Notes under the pieces: model-generated
Seen by the model: only the letters and a program-made list of their open reading frames with translations
The model's database searches: none
Told to the model about the DNA's origin: nothing
Part shown: positions 17,948 through 27,497 of the stretch, piece after piece
How positions within the stretch are numbered: position 1 is the first letter of the stretch
Layout: every line of letters starts with the position of its first letter
Translations under genes and position numbers: made by a program
Assembly (NCBI RefSeq): GCF_900112615.1
Contig: NZ_FOMK01000003.1
Location: 620,001 to 684,000, forward strand
DNA length: 64,000 nt
From: Chitinophaga sp. CF118
GTDB taxonomy: Bacteria > Bacteroidota > Bacteroidia > Chitinophagales > Chitinophagaceae
Direction: 5' to 3'

Positions 17948-20185
17948 ATGCTACATTTACCACCTTTAATTGCTGACCTGGCATTGATCTTAATTGCTGC
18001 TGCCATTACCACACTGATCTTCAAAAAACTGAAGCAGCCATTGGTACTGGGATACATTGTAGCGGGCCTGCTGGTGGGGTCACACGTTTCTCTATTACCT
18101 TCTGTGTCTGATGAGGCCAACATCAAAGTATGGTCCGAAATAGGTGTTATATTTCTTTTGTTTAGCCTGGGACTTGAATTCAGTTTTAAGAAACTGATAA
18201 AAGTAGGTGGTGCTTCTTCCATTACAGCTATGGTGGAAGTAATCTTTATGTTATTCCTGGGATATTGTGTTGGACTAATGATGGGATGGTCAAATATGGA
18301 TAGCATCTTCCTTGGCGGTATCCTGTCTATTTCTTCCACTACCATCATATTCCGGGCTTTTGAGGAGATGGGAATCAAAGGACATAAATTTGCCGGATTG
18401 GTTATCGGAATCCTCGTGGTGGAAGACCTTGTGGCCATTGTTCTCCTGGTGTTATTATCTACACTGGCTGTGAGCAGGCAATTTGCCGGTACTGAAATGC
18501 TTGGCTCTGTATTGAAACTGGTATTCTTCCTGATAGCCTGGTTTGTTACAGGCATCTTTTTCCTGCCTACTCTGCTGCGTAAAACACGCAAGCTGATGAA
18601 CGAAGAAACATTGCTGGTTACATCAGTAGGACTATGTCTCTTAATGGTGGTACTGGCCACTCAGGCTGGTTTTTCTCCTGCCCTGGGCGCCTTCATCATG
18701 GGATCTATTCTCGCAGAAACAACACAGGCCGAAAAGATAGAACATCTGGTAAAACCAGTGAAAGAATTGTTTGGTGCTGTATTCTTTATTTCAGTGGGAA
18801 TGCTGATTGATCCGGCTATGCTTGTTAAATACGCTGGCCCGGTTTTGATCATAACGGTAGTCACAATCCTGGGGCAATCAATAAGCTCCTGCTTAGGGGC
18901 ATTACTGTCAGGCCAGCCGTTAAAAACATCTGTACAGGCTGGGATGAGCCTGACGCAAATAGGGGAGTTCTCTTTTATTATCGCACAACTGGGATTGTCT
19001 CTAAAGGTGACCAGTGATTTTCTGTATCCCATAGCAGTGGCTGTGTCTGCAATCACAACTTTCACTACGCCTTATATGATCCGCCTGTCCGGACCAGCAT
19101 ATGAAAAGATTGCAGCTATGCTGCCACATCGCTGGAAAACATCACTGAACCGCTATAGTGCGGCGGCCCAAACCATCTCTGTGGTAAGCGACTGGAAGCA
19201 ATTGCTCCGCTCTTACTTCATGAATATGGTGATCTATTTTGTGATCATGCTGGCCATTATTTTATTGTCGTATTACTACCTGCTGCCACTGATCAATATC
19301 CAGATTAACGGGTATAATTACGGACGCATAGTAAGTGCAGGTTTAACACTGGCATTACTGATGCCTTTCCTCTGGGCTCTGGCTTTCCGCAGAGTACGTA
19401 CCCTGGCGTCATCTCATATATGGGAACAGAAAAAGTATCGCGGACCATTGCTATTACTGCGTTTGTCAAGGATAGTCCTGGCCGTTTTCCTTATAGGTTT
19501 TTTTATAGACAGGTTCTTCTCTTATTCTGTTGCTATCCTGGTTACTGCGGCTATCCTGATGTTCGTCTTTATGTTAAGGCGCCGCATACAGAAATTTTAC
19601 AACACCATCGAAGAACGTTTCTTCTCCAACTTTAATGCTCGTGATGCAAGAGTGGGGCATATCAATAAATCTGTACTTGCTCCCTGGGATGCGCATCTGG
19701 CGGTAATAGAAATCCATGCGCACTCTCCTGCAACAGGCAAAACTTTGCAGGAACTTGCATTCAGAGAACGGTATGGTGTGAATGTGGCACTTATCAACAG
19801 AAGTGGTCAGAAATACTATGCACCGGAAAAGGATGCACGTTTATATCCGGGAGATGTAATCACCAGTATCGGCACGGATGAGCAGCTGGAAAAATTTAAT
19901 AGTTTTCTGGAATCTACCCGTGAATCAGATGCTACACCTGAAGAAGCCGATCCTATTGCATTACGTCAGTTCCTGATAGGTAAACAATCCCGGCTTGCAG
20001 GTAAAAATATCCGTGAAGCAGGCATTCGTGAAAGAACCCGTGGAATTGTACTGGGTATTGAACGTCAGGGTCGCCGAATACTGAACCCGGAATCAACTAC
20101 CATCCTGGAAGCGGGAGATATTGTGTGGACAGCGGGAAGTGGTAAAATGTTGAACACGTTTATTAAAGAACAACAACAATCATAG
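17948..20185 (+). CDS. CPA2-family cation:proton antiporter with TrkA-C domains
   Basis: A 745-residue inner-membrane protein. Residues about 1-380 form the Na+/H+-exchanger fold of KefB-type CPA2 transporters (GYIVAGLLVG early; GLVIGILVVEDLVAIVLL with the Glu-Asp pair). A second membrane block lies at about 410-540. Two TrkA-C-like domains follow (about 575-655 and 660-740), which usually bind nucleotides or ions and gate the channel. No full RCK Rossmann domain is seen. It probably controls K+ and pH homeostasis. Single gene with a terminator. Confidence 0.9.
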   Translation: MLHLPPLIADLALILIAAAITTLIFKKLKQPLVLGYIVAGLLVGSHVSLLPSVSDEANIKVWSEIGVIFLLFSLGLEFSFKKLIKVGGASSITAMVEVIFMLFLGYCVGLMMGWSNMDSIFLGGILSISSTTIIFRAFEEMGIKGHKFAGLVIGILVVEDLVAIVLLVLLSTLAVSRQFAGTEMLGSVLKLVFFLIAWFVTGIFFLPTLLRKTRKLMNEETLLVTSVGLCLLMVVLATQAGFSPALGAFIMGSILAETTQAEKIEHLVKPVKELFGAVFFISVGMLIDPAMLVKYAGPVLIITVVTILGQSISSCLGALLSGQPLKTSVQAGMSLTQIGEFSFIIAQLGLSLKVTSDFLYPIAVAVSAITTFTTPYMIRLSGPAYEKIAAMLPHRWKTSLNRYSAAAQTISVVSDWKQLLRSYFMNMVIYFVIMLAIILLSYYYLLPLINIQINGYNYGRIVSAGLTLALLMPFLWALAFRRVRTLASSHIWEQKKYRGPLLLLRLSRIVLAVFLIGFFIDRFFSYSVAILVTAAILMFVFMLRRRIQKFYNTIEERFFSNFNARDARVGHINKSVLAPWDAHLAVIEIHAHSPATGKTLQELAFRERYGVNVALINRSGQKYYAPEKDARLYPGDVITSIGTDEQLEKFNSFLESTRESDATPEEADPIALRQFLIGKQSRLAGKNIREAGIRERTRGIVLGIERQGRRILNPESTTILEAGDIVWTAGSGKMLNTFIKEQQQS

Positions 20186-20225
20186 GGGTTGTATTCTACA
20201 TCTCGATCAGGTACCAAAATAAAAA

Positions 20226-20254
20226 GAGGCTGCTCATTACGTTGAGACAGCCTC
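20226..20254. terminator. Hairpin between antiporter and convergent small gene
   Basis: GAGGCTGCTC pairs with GAGACAGCCTC with one bulged base, flanked by an A run and a T-rich tail. It serves as terminator for the antiporter gene and perhaps for the gene at 20283. Confidence 0.65.
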
Positions 20255-20282
20255 ACTCTTTATTACGTTTTGAGTCATTGAT

Positions 20283-20519
20283 TTAGTGTGGTATTGTGTC
20301 CTTTTTAGGCCAGCTGCTGTCTCCCTTGGTTTTGTGCTTCCATTTTTTATGCTTTGCCGTATCACTGCGGGGAACTGTATCCTGCCGGAAATTATCAGCA
20401 TTACTGAATGTGGCGGTTTTTACGCTGTTAGCTGCATAGGATTGAATACTGCTAACTTGTGAGAAGAAAAGTCCACCAATGAAAGCTAACAGTCCCAATG
20501 TGGTTATATACCTTTTCAT
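20283..20519 (-). CDS. Small secreted protein of unknown function
   Basis: A 78-residue protein with an N-terminal signal or anchor (residues about 4-24) and a Lys/His/Asp-rich tail. No family recognised. Such short exported proteins are common in Bacteroidota; the start and signal peptide look genuine. Confidence 0.55.
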   Translation of the reverse strand: MKRYITTLGLLAFIGGLFFSQVSSIQSYAANSVKTATFSNADNFRQDTVPRSDTAKHKKWKHKTKGDSSWPKKDTIPH

Positions 20520-20848
20520 GGCTTCTGGTATTTAAGTGAAAAATGGATTTAACTCAATTTAATTCACTAAAACCTTGCTCTTTTTAGCTTATTTTGTAAG
20601 TAACTAAATAACAGTCGATTACAATCGTTTGTAAAATCACAAATTGAGAATTTATCATATGCTTCTGTGGAATTTAAAGGGCATTAAGTGGTGGTAAAAA
20701 GACAAATTGTAGTTCATCCCCGCTAAACAGGGCTATTTAAAAAATCCTTACAGGAATCACGGGAAACTTTACGAAATTACAACGCCCCTTAAACCAGGAT
20801 CTGATAATTTGTATGGCTGCAGCATGCTGTTATGCACGAAACAAAATA

Positions 20849-21679
20849 ATGGAAAGTGTACACCACATAAAGGATGACGAGATTGCAGTGCTCCTGAACG
20901 ACCTGTTGGAACAGTATGGATATGATTTCACAGATTATTCCTTTGCTTCTGTGAAACGCCGCCTGCAAAGAGTATTCAGTACTGATCGTTTTCCCAGTTT
21001 TGCAGAATTCCGTTATAAGATAAAGTCAGATCCCGTATATCTCACTTACCTGATGGAACAGATCACCGTGAACGTTACAGAAATGTTTCGCGACCCTGCT
21101 TTTTTCCAGACCCTGCGAAAGAGTGTGTTACCTGTATTGGCTACTTATCCCTTTATCCGGATCTGGCATGCCGGTTGTTCAACAGGGGAGGAAGTATATT
21201 CTATGGCTATTTTACTAAAGGAAATGAACCTGCTTCATAAATCAGTGATTTATGCCACAGACATTAATGAAACAGTACTGGAAAAGGCGCGTAAAGGGAT
21301 CTTCCCGCTTACCTATATGCAACAATACTCCCAGAATTACCAGCAGTCGGGCGGACAGCAGGAGTTCTCTCAATATTATGCGGCCAATTATGAATATGCC
21401 AAGTTCTCCGAATCGCTGAGTGAAAAGATCATCTTTGCTGCTCATAATCTGGTAACGGACCGCTCTTTTAATGAATTCCAACTGATCATCTGCCGGAATA
21501 CTCTTATCTATTTTAATAAAGAGCTGCAAGATAAAGTACTACACCTGTTTAGCGATAGCCTGGAACAATTAGGTTTCCTGGGATTGGGTGCAAAGGAAAC
21601 ACTGCGTTTTACCACAGCAGCTTCATTATTTAAACCTGTAGCTCCAAAAGAAAAAATCTGGAGAAAAATAGCAACATGA
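20849..21679 (+). CDS. cheR: CheR-type protein methyltransferase
   Basis: A 276-residue SAM-dependent glutamate methyltransferase. The N-terminal helical domain (ending YKIKSDPVYLTYLMEQITVN) precedes a Rossmann domain with WHAGCSTGEEVYSMAI, the SAM-binding loop of CheR, and the acceptor-site stretch NLVTDRSFNEFQLIICRNTLIYF. It overlaps cheB by four bases (ATGA). An ATG at 20813 is in frame, but the later one fits the family better. No MCP or flagellar gene is near, so it may act on the kinase module rather than motility. Confidence 0.88.
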   Translation: MESVHHIKDDEIAVLLNDLLEQYGYDFTDYSFASVKRRLQRVFSTDRFPSFAEFRYKIKSDPVYLTYLMEQITVNVTEMFRDPAFFQTLRKSVLPVLATYPFIRIWHAGCSTGEEVYSMAILLKEMNLLHKSVIYATDINETVLEKARKGIFPLTYMQQYSQNYQQSGGQQEFSQYYAANYEYAKFSESLSEKIIFAAHNLVTDRSFNEFQLIICRNTLIYFNKELQDKVLHLFSDSLEQLGFLGLGAKETLRFTTAASLFKPVAPKEKIWRKIAT

Positions 21680-22242
21680 CATCACTCCTTAAACTCCTGG
21701 TAATCGGAGGTTCTGCCGGTAGCCTGGATGTACTGCTCAGATTATTACCTGCGCTGGATAACAGCTGGCCATTGGCCATGATCATCGTATTACACCGTAA
21801 GAATGATAACGATTTGCTGTTGACAGAGTTGTTGGCTGGTAAAACTATGTTATATGTGAAAGAAGCAGAAGAGAAGGATGAATTGTTGCCAGGTGTGATT
21901 TACATAGCGCCATCAGATTATCACCTCCTGATAGAGCCGGATGGCTCTCTTACACTGGACGATTCTGAAAAGGTAAATTATTGCCGCCCTAGTATTGATG
22001 TGACGTTTACATCTGCGGCAGAGGTTTTTGGTTCCCGTTTATATTGTTTGTTATTATCAGGGGCCAATATGGATGGTTCCGGCGGATTAATAGCTGCCCG
22101 TGAACTGGGAGCCTTTACGGCCGTACAGGATCCGGAAGAGGCAGAAGTTTCATTTATGCCCAGGCATGCATTAAATAGTACGGCTGTAGACAAGGTATTG
22201 ACGATGACTGAAATGATCGGCTTCGTAAAATCCCTGCAATAA
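21676..22242 (+). CDS. cheB: CheB-type methylesterase, no receiver domain
   Basis: A 188-residue protein equal to the CheB catalytic domain alone. The active-site Ser is in IGGSAGS (residue about 11), the His in VLHRK and the Asp in GANMDGSGG. Canonical CheB has an N-terminal receiver domain, which is absent here, so activity is not gated by phosphorylation in cis. Cotranslated with cheR, and convergent with the hybrid kinase one base away. Confidence 0.88.
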   Translation: MTSLLKLLVIGGSAGSLDVLLRLLPALDNSWPLAMIIVLHRKNDNDLLLTELLAGKTMLYVKEAEEKDELLPGVIYIAPSDYHLLIEPDGSLTLDDSEKVNYCRPSIDVTFTSAAEVFGSRLYCLLLSGANMDGSGGLIAARELGAFTAVQDPEEAEVSFMPRHALNSTAVDKVLTMTEMIGFVKSLQ

Positions 22243-22243
22243 A

Positions 22244-23815
22244 TTACTGAGGTTGCTCTATGGGCAGCACCAGTACAAAAGTAGCTCCTTCATTCTCTTT
22301 GCTATATGCACTGATAATTCCCTGGTGTTTTTCCACTACCTTTTTGGCAATGGCCAGGCCAATCCCCGTACCTTCGTATGTTTCATTGCCATGTAAGCGC
22401 TGAAACAACGTAAATATCTTGGGTAGATATTTCTCATTAAAGCCAATCCCGTTATCGCTGATAGTGATCCTGCAATAAAGACCATCTGCAGCTGTAAAAC
22501 TATTAATCGCTTTCTGCGCAATCCTTTCTCCCTTCACATGGATAGTGGGTGTTACATCCGGACGTGTAAACTTCAGCGCATTACTGATGATATTCTGTAA
22601 GGCCTGCCTTAACTGACCGGGAATAGCCTCTAATACTGGTATTTCTTCCACTGTGATGACTGCCCCTGTATCCAGTATAGACAATTCAAGATCTGAGAGT
22701 ATCTCACTGATAATTACATTTACATCTACCAGCTCAAAGGAATTGTCTGCAGAAAGATGGGAATATTTCAGCAGGTCATTGATCAGTCGTGTCATCCTTT
22801 CGGACGAGCTGATTAAGCGTTCCATATATTGCAGGGCCTCCGGATTGTTTCCCAGATGACGGTCGCGTAATATGGTGCCGAAAAGCTGAATTTTACGTAA
22901 TGGTTCTTTCAGGTCATGTGAGGCTACAGAAGCAAACTGTTGCAGCTCATGATTACTGGATTCCAGTTCCTGGTTTATTTCCTGAAGTTCCTGTGTGCGC
23001 TCTTTTACGCGTTGTTCAAGAATTTCATTTGCCTGTTTCTGATGAGCAATATCTGTAAAGGTGCCTACCCATTTAATAATCTGGCCGTCTTCTTCCAGTG
23101 GGATCACCCGTAACAGATGACAGCGGAAATGACTATGAATTCTGTTATGGAGATATACTTCTTTTTCTACCGGTAAGCGGGATTTTATAGCATTTTCCCA
23201 AACAGGAATACTGTGCTGGTCCTGATCATATATTACAGGAAAGGTATCAAGGGATGTGGAATAATGGAACCAGAAACGGTTAGCATATTCCACAGCACCA
23301 TCTGCCCGGGCTGTAAAGGCTACCTGTGGCAGGGATTCAAGAATGAAATGCTGTTCCTGTACCTTGGCATTTAATGCTGCCTGAGCCTGTTTACGCACCT
23401 CCATTTCCTGCTGAAGATTGGCGTGCACCACCTGCAACAGTCTGTTCTGTTCATATAATTTGATGAAGGTTTTTACTTTGAGTAATAAGATATCAGGATC
23501 TACAGGTTTGGTGATGTAGTCCAGTCCGCCGGAGGCATACCCTTTAGTAACAAATTTTTTGTCCTTGTTAGCAGCGGAGAGGAAAAGAATGGGTACATCC
23601 TTGGCTTTACTATAACCCGAAATAGCTTCAGCTACTTCAAAACCATCCATGCTGGGCATTTGTACGTCCAGGATGATCAGCGCATAGCTGTTTTTCAGGA
23701 TCTTCTTTAATGCTAGTTCTCCTGAAAGGGCTGTATCTACTTCAAAATCGTGTAATTCCAGAGTTTTCCGTAAGGATAGGATATTCTCCTGCTTATCGTC
23801 GACAATTAATATCAT
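22244..23815 (-). CDS. Response regulator-histidine kinase hybrid (REC-PAS-kinase)
   Basis: A 523-residue cytoplasmic protein. It has an N-terminal receiver domain with the phosphoacceptor Asp in LIILDVQMPSMDG (Asp about 53), a coiled linker, a PAS domain (about 150-265), a second coiled coil, then HisKA (ASHDLKEPLRKI) and HATPase (NALKFT, DNGIGF, GTGIGLAI). In many bacteria such kinases pair with CheR/CheB-like proteins; here cheR and cheB lie convergently next door, which suggests a shared pathway. Confidence 0.9.
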   Translation of the reverse strand: MILIVDDKQENILSLRKTLELHDFEVDTALSGELALKKILKNSYALIILDVQMPSMDGFEVAEAISGYSKAKDVPILFLSAANKDKKFVTKGYASGGLDYITKPVDPDILLLKVKTFIKLYEQNRLLQVVHANLQQEMEVRKQAQAALNAKVQEQHFILESLPQVAFTARADGAVEYANRFWFHYSTSLDTFPVIYDQDQHSIPVWENAIKSRLPVEKEVYLHNRIHSHFRCHLLRVIPLEEDGQIIKWVGTFTDIAHQKQANEILEQRVKERTQELQEINQELESSNHELQQFASVASHDLKEPLRKIQLFGTILRDRHLGNNPEALQYMERLISSSERMTRLINDLLKYSHLSADNSFELVDVNVIISEILSDLELSILDTGAVITVEEIPVLEAIPGQLRQALQNIISNALKFTRPDVTPTIHVKGERIAQKAINSFTAADGLYCRITISDNGIGFNEKYLPKIFTLFQRLHGNETYEGTGIGLAIAKKVVEKHQGIISAYSKENEGATFVLVLPIEQPQ

Positions 23816-23956
23816 TCCTTTAAAATATAATGGCCATTAAGTACCATCAAAAACCGCGCTATAAACTATGGGGATACAAATGCTACACCTTCCGGAGGGA
23901 AACAAACTACAAAATATACATTGGAAAAGTATGTATTAAAAGCGGTTCAATAAGAA

Positions 23957-23995
23957 GAGCCTGAGAGCTGCTTCATTTAAGCAATTCTCAGGCTC
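23957..23995 (-). terminator. Terminator of the suf operon
   Basis: GAGCCTGAGA / TCTCAGGCTC arms (23957-23966 / 23986-23995) with extra pairing inside the loop. It lies just past the stop of sufT. Confidence 0.75.
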
Positions 23996-24014
23996 TCCTT
24001 CATTTATTTTTGAG

Positions 24015-24320
24015 TTAGAGGAAACCTAATTCCAACTTCGCTTCTTCACTCATCATATCCTTATTCCACGGTGGATCAAAAGTCAGTGTTACATCCACAT
24101 CAGAAACCGTTTCTATTTCTCTTACTTTTTCTTCTACTTCACGAACAATATCGCCTGCTACCGGACATGCTGGTGCAGTCAATGTCATGGTAATACCAAT
24201 ACGGTTATTATCACCTATTCTGATCTCATATACTAACCCAAGTTCGTAAATGTTTACCGGAATTTCCGGGTCATGTACTGTTCTCAGTGCTGCTTCTATC
24301 TGATCGCGTAATTCGCTCAT
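24015..24320 (-). CDS. sufT: SUF-associated DUF59/MIP18 protein
   Basis: A 101-residue protein of the MIP18/DUF59 family that aids Fe-S cluster maturation. Typical features are LRTVHDPEIPVNIYELGLVYEI, then ITMTLTAPACPVAG with the conserved Cys, and LTFDPPWNKDMMSEEAKLELG at the end. Last gene of the suf operon; its ATG overlaps the sufE stop by four bases. Confidence 0.9.
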   Translation of the reverse strand: MSELRDQIEAALRTVHDPEIPVNIYELGLVYEIRIGDNNRIGITMTLTAPACPVAGDIVREVEEKVREIETVSDVDVTLTFDPPWNKDMMSEEAKLELGFL

Positions 24321-24763
24321 AATTCTTTGCCGTTTTGTTGTGATTGAGATTTAGCCTGGTATGCAAAGGCATACATTTTCATTTGCTTCACCATACTTAA
24401 CAACCCGTTGGATCGGGTGGGAGACAGGTGACTGGTAAGCCCTATGGCTTCAATAAAATATAGATCCGCTTCATTAATTTCCCTTGGAGTGTGATTGGAG
24501 AGTACACTCACCATCAGGCTTATCAGCCCTTTGGTAATCACTGCATCACTGTCTGCCGTAAAAACCAGTTTACCATCCGTCAGCTCTGTATGCAGCCATA
24601 CCTGCGACTGGCAACCTTTTATGATGTTATCCGGTGTTTTATATTTTTCATCTATCAACGGCAATTCTTTTCCCAGCTGAATAATGTATTCATATTTATC
24701 CATCCAGTTCTCCATCAGGGAAAAATCCGATATCAGTTCGTCCTGTGTTTCTTTGATAGTCAT
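24317..24763 (-). CDS. sufE: SufE-family sulfur acceptor
   Basis: A 148-residue cytoplasmic protein. SufE takes persulfide sulfur from SufS on its Cys; that residue is in IIKGCQSQVW (Cys about 50). The remainder (GLISLMVSVL, PREINEADLYFIEAIGLTSHLSPTRSNGL) is family-typical. It follows sufS by 68 bases. Confidence 0.93.
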   Translation of the reverse strand: MTIKETQDELISDFSLMENWMDKYEYIIQLGKELPLIDEKYKTPDNIIKGCQSQVWLHTELTDGKLVFTADSDAVITKGLISLMVSVLSNHTPREINEADLYFIEAIGLTSHLSPTRSNGLLSMVKQMKMYAFAYQAKSQSQQNGKEL

Positions 24764-24831
24764 GTTCCTGTTTTATCTTAACATAGCAGTGGTATTTTAA
24801 AAACCCACAGCCAGTTTTTTAATAGCAGTGT

Positions 24832-26079
24832 TTAACTTAACATGGCAGCCGCTTTTTTAATCCCTGCTACCAGTTTATCAATATCTTCCATTGTAGTATA
24901 CATTGCAAACGATGCACGTACAGTTCCGGGAATGCCGCAGAAGTCCATCACAGGCTCTGCGCAGTGATGCCCCGTACGGATGGCGATGCCCTGTTTATCC
25001 AGCAATTCTCCAAGATCATACGGATGAATATTTCCTACAAGAAAAGAGATTGCTCCAGACTTTTTCTTTGCCTGTCCTATAAAACGTAAGCCTTCTATTT
25101 CCTGTAATTTTTGTGTAGCATATTCCATCAATTGCTCTTCCCACTGCTGAATATTTTCGAGACCCACCTGTTGTATATATTCTATCGCCGTTCCAAGAGC
25201 AATCGCACCACTAATATCAGGTGTGCCTGCTTCAAACTTGTACGGCAGTACGTTGTAAGTTGTTTTAGCAAAAGTAACTGTCTTGATCATATCTCCACCG
25301 CCCTGGTAAGGAGGCAGTTTATCCAGCCATTCTTCTTTGCCGTATAGTACACCAATTCCTGTAGGTCCGTATATTTTATGCCCGGAAAATACCAGGAAAT
25401 CAACATCCAGTTCCTGTACATCTACCGGCATATGCTGTACTGCCTGTGCAGCATCCAGCAATACAGGGATATTGCGGGCATGTGCCTGGGCAATGATCTC
25501 ATGTACGGGATTAACAGTGCCTAATGAATTGGAAACATATGTTACCGCAATCATCTTTACCCGGTCATTGAGCAGGGCAGAGAATTCATCCATCAGTAAT
25601 TCACCGCGTTCATTCATAGGAATCACCTGCAGTTCAGCACCTCTGTCTTCACACATGATCTGCCAGGGAACGATATTAGAATGGTGTTCCATCGCCGATA
25701 CCAATACGATATCTCCTGGTTTGATAACACTTTTTCCGTAGGAATATGCAATCAGATTAATACCATCAGTCGTTCCTTTTGTAAAGATGATCTCTTCCGG
25801 TTTGCGGGCGTTGAGGTAAGAGGCTATTGTTTTACGTGAATTTTCGTAAGCATCCGTTGCCTTCTGGCTCAGATGATGTACGCCACGATGTACGTTACTG
25901 TTATATTGTGTATAGTATTGCTCCAACGCATCGAGCACTACCTGTGGTTTTTGTGTAGTAGCTGCATTGTCAAGATACACCAGCGGAGTGCCGTATATCT
26001 TTTCCCGTAACAGCGGAAAATCTCTTCTTATCTTTTCTACATCTAATGCCGGAACAGTTATGTCGGGTACGTGTTGCAT
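24832..26079 (-). CDS. sufS: Cysteine desulfurase SufS
   Basis: A PLP enzyme of about 415 residues that removes sulfur from L-cysteine for cluster assembly. The PLP lysine is in FSGHKIYGPTGIGVLYG and the active-site Cys in RTGHHCAEP. The frame could begin at 26106, but the ATG at 26079 fits the family length and avoids the hairpin at 26109. It sits between sufD and sufE. Confidence 0.94.
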   Translation of the reverse strand: MQHVPDITVPALDVEKIRRDFPLLREKIYGTPLVYLDNAATTQKPQVVLDALEQYYTQYNSNVHRGVHHLSQKATDAYENSRKTIASYLNARKPEEIIFTKGTTDGINLIAYSYGKSVIKPGDIVLVSAMEHHSNIVPWQIMCEDRGAELQVIPMNERGELLMDEFSALLNDRVKMIAVTYVSNSLGTVNPVHEIIAQAHARNIPVLLDAAQAVQHMPVDVQELDVDFLVFSGHKIYGPTGIGVLYGKEEWLDKLPPYQGGGDMIKTVTFAKTTYNVLPYKFEAGTPDISGAIALGTAIEYIQQVGLENIQQWEEQLMEYATQKLQEIEGLRFIGQAKKKSGAISFLVGNIHPYDLGELLDKQGIAIRTGHHCAEPVMDFCGIPGTVRASFAMYTTMEDIDKLVAGIKKAAAMLS

Positions 26080-26108
26080 GATTAATATATTATTTCTCCG
26101 ATACATTT

Positions 26109-26140
26109 GAGGTCATCCTGGTAAGAACCGGGATGACCTC
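26109..26140. repeat. Intra-operon hairpin between sufD and sufS
   Basis: GAGGTCATCC / GGATGACCTC perfect 10-bp arms, extended by GGT/ACC across one T.G position, with an AAGA loop. It has no T run on the operon strand, so it is not a classic terminator. Confidence 0.8.
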
Positions 26141-26167
26141 ACACAAAGATCGTAATTTCTTACCTAA

Positions 26168-27484
26168 TTAATTATTGATAGCGCCGGATACATACTTGCG
26201 GATCTTTTCTGACAGGAAGTCCTGCAGGGCCGGAATATGTACCTGGTCTGTAATATCAAATGCGAAAGCATTTACCAGCAGTGTTTTGGCAGCTTCTTCG
26301 CCAATACCGCGGGAGCGCAGGTAGAACAATGATTCTTCACTGAAACGACCTACTGTAAAACCATGACTGCATTTCACATCATCCGCATATATTTCTAATT
26401 GCGGCTGGGAGTTGATGCTTGCTTTTTCGCTCATCAGCAGATTATTATTCTGCTGGAAAGCGTTGGTTTTCTGAGCATCCTGGTGTACATGGATCTTGCC
26501 GGTGAAAACACCATTGGAATTATCCAGTAACACGCCTTTGTATAGTTCATTACTGTTACAGTTAGGCACCAGGTGATCCACAAATGTGTGGTTATCTACA
26601 TGTTGCTGATCTGTAGCCAGGTAAAGGCCATGCAGGTTGGTCTCTGTATTGCTGCCTGTGAGTGCCACACTCAGGTTATTGCGTGTAAGCTCTGCAGAAG
26701 GCAGGGTAAAGTTAAAGTGATGGTAACGGCTGTCTGCCTTCTGTACTGTAGAAGTATGGTAAATATGACGGCTGTTCTTTTCACTGATCTGCAGGTTGTA
26801 ATGCCACAGTTCTGCATTTTCTTCCAGCACTATTTCGGTAACGCTGTTTACAAAAGCGATAGCTGTTTCATTCAGTCCTACAGACGATTCTATGATTTCC
26901 AGGGTAGCGCTTTTATGCAGTACCATCAGGTGGCGGGGCTGTATAAATGCATTACCGGTGGTGGTATATATATGTATGATGTGCAGTGGTTTGTCAAGGC
27001 TCGCATTTACGCCGGCCTCAATGAACAAACCGTCTGCAAACAGGGCCGCATTCAGTGCAGCAAAAGGTTGCTGTTGAAGGTGCGGATGTTTATCGAACCA
27101 TAACTGCAGTTGTGTATTATTAGCTGCATCGCTGAGTTTGGAGATGGTCACTTTCCCTTCTGCCGGCAGTTTTGATAATGCCGGTTGCAGGCGGCCATTA
27201 ACGAGTACAGCTGTGTAGCTGTCCAGTTGAGGAATATCGGTCAGTTTCAGTTGTTCTGCGCTGATGGTCCCTTCTTCCTGTGCCAGTGAAAATGAATCTT
27301 TCAGAAAGCGTTGTATGTTGGTATAGCGCCATTCTTCTGTTTTCACAGAAGGCAGGCCCAATGCCCTGAACCGGCTGAAAGCCAGTTTGCGTGCAGGAAG
27401 GATCGCGTTATCCGCGTCTTTCCTCAGCTCTGGCCCAGGCAGCCCGTTTGATATAAAGTCGAAAAATGATTTATCGCTAGTCAT
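26168..27484 (-). CDS. sufD: Fe-S cluster scaffold subunit SufD
   Basis: A 438-residue member of the SufB/SufD family. The C-terminal beta-helix motif KCSHGFTVGRFSEESLFYLRS is clear. It forms the SufBCD scaffold with SufB and SufC, whose ATPase is encoded 13 bases upstream. Cluster-binding residues are less conserved than in SufB, as expected. Confidence 0.93.
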   Translation of the reverse strand: MTSDKSFFDFISNGLPGPELRKDADNAILPARKLAFSRFRALGLPSVKTEEWRYTNIQRFLKDSFSLAQEEGTISAEQLKLTDIPQLDSYTAVLVNGRLQPALSKLPAEGKVTISKLSDAANNTQLQLWFDKHPHLQQQPFAALNAALFADGLFIEAGVNASLDKPLHIIHIYTTTGNAFIQPRHLMVLHKSATLEIIESSVGLNETAIAFVNSVTEIVLEENAELWHYNLQISEKNSRHIYHTSTVQKADSRYHHFNFTLPSAELTRNNLSVALTGSNTETNLHGLYLATDQQHVDNHTFVDHLVPNCNSNELYKGVLLDNSNGVFTGKIHVHQDAQKTNAFQQNNNLLMSEKASINSQPQLEIYADDVKCSHGFTVGRFSEESLFYLRSRGIGEEAAKTLLVNAFAFDITDQVHIPALQDFLSEKIRKYVSGAINN

Positions 27485-27497
27485 GTTCTTGTTAAGG

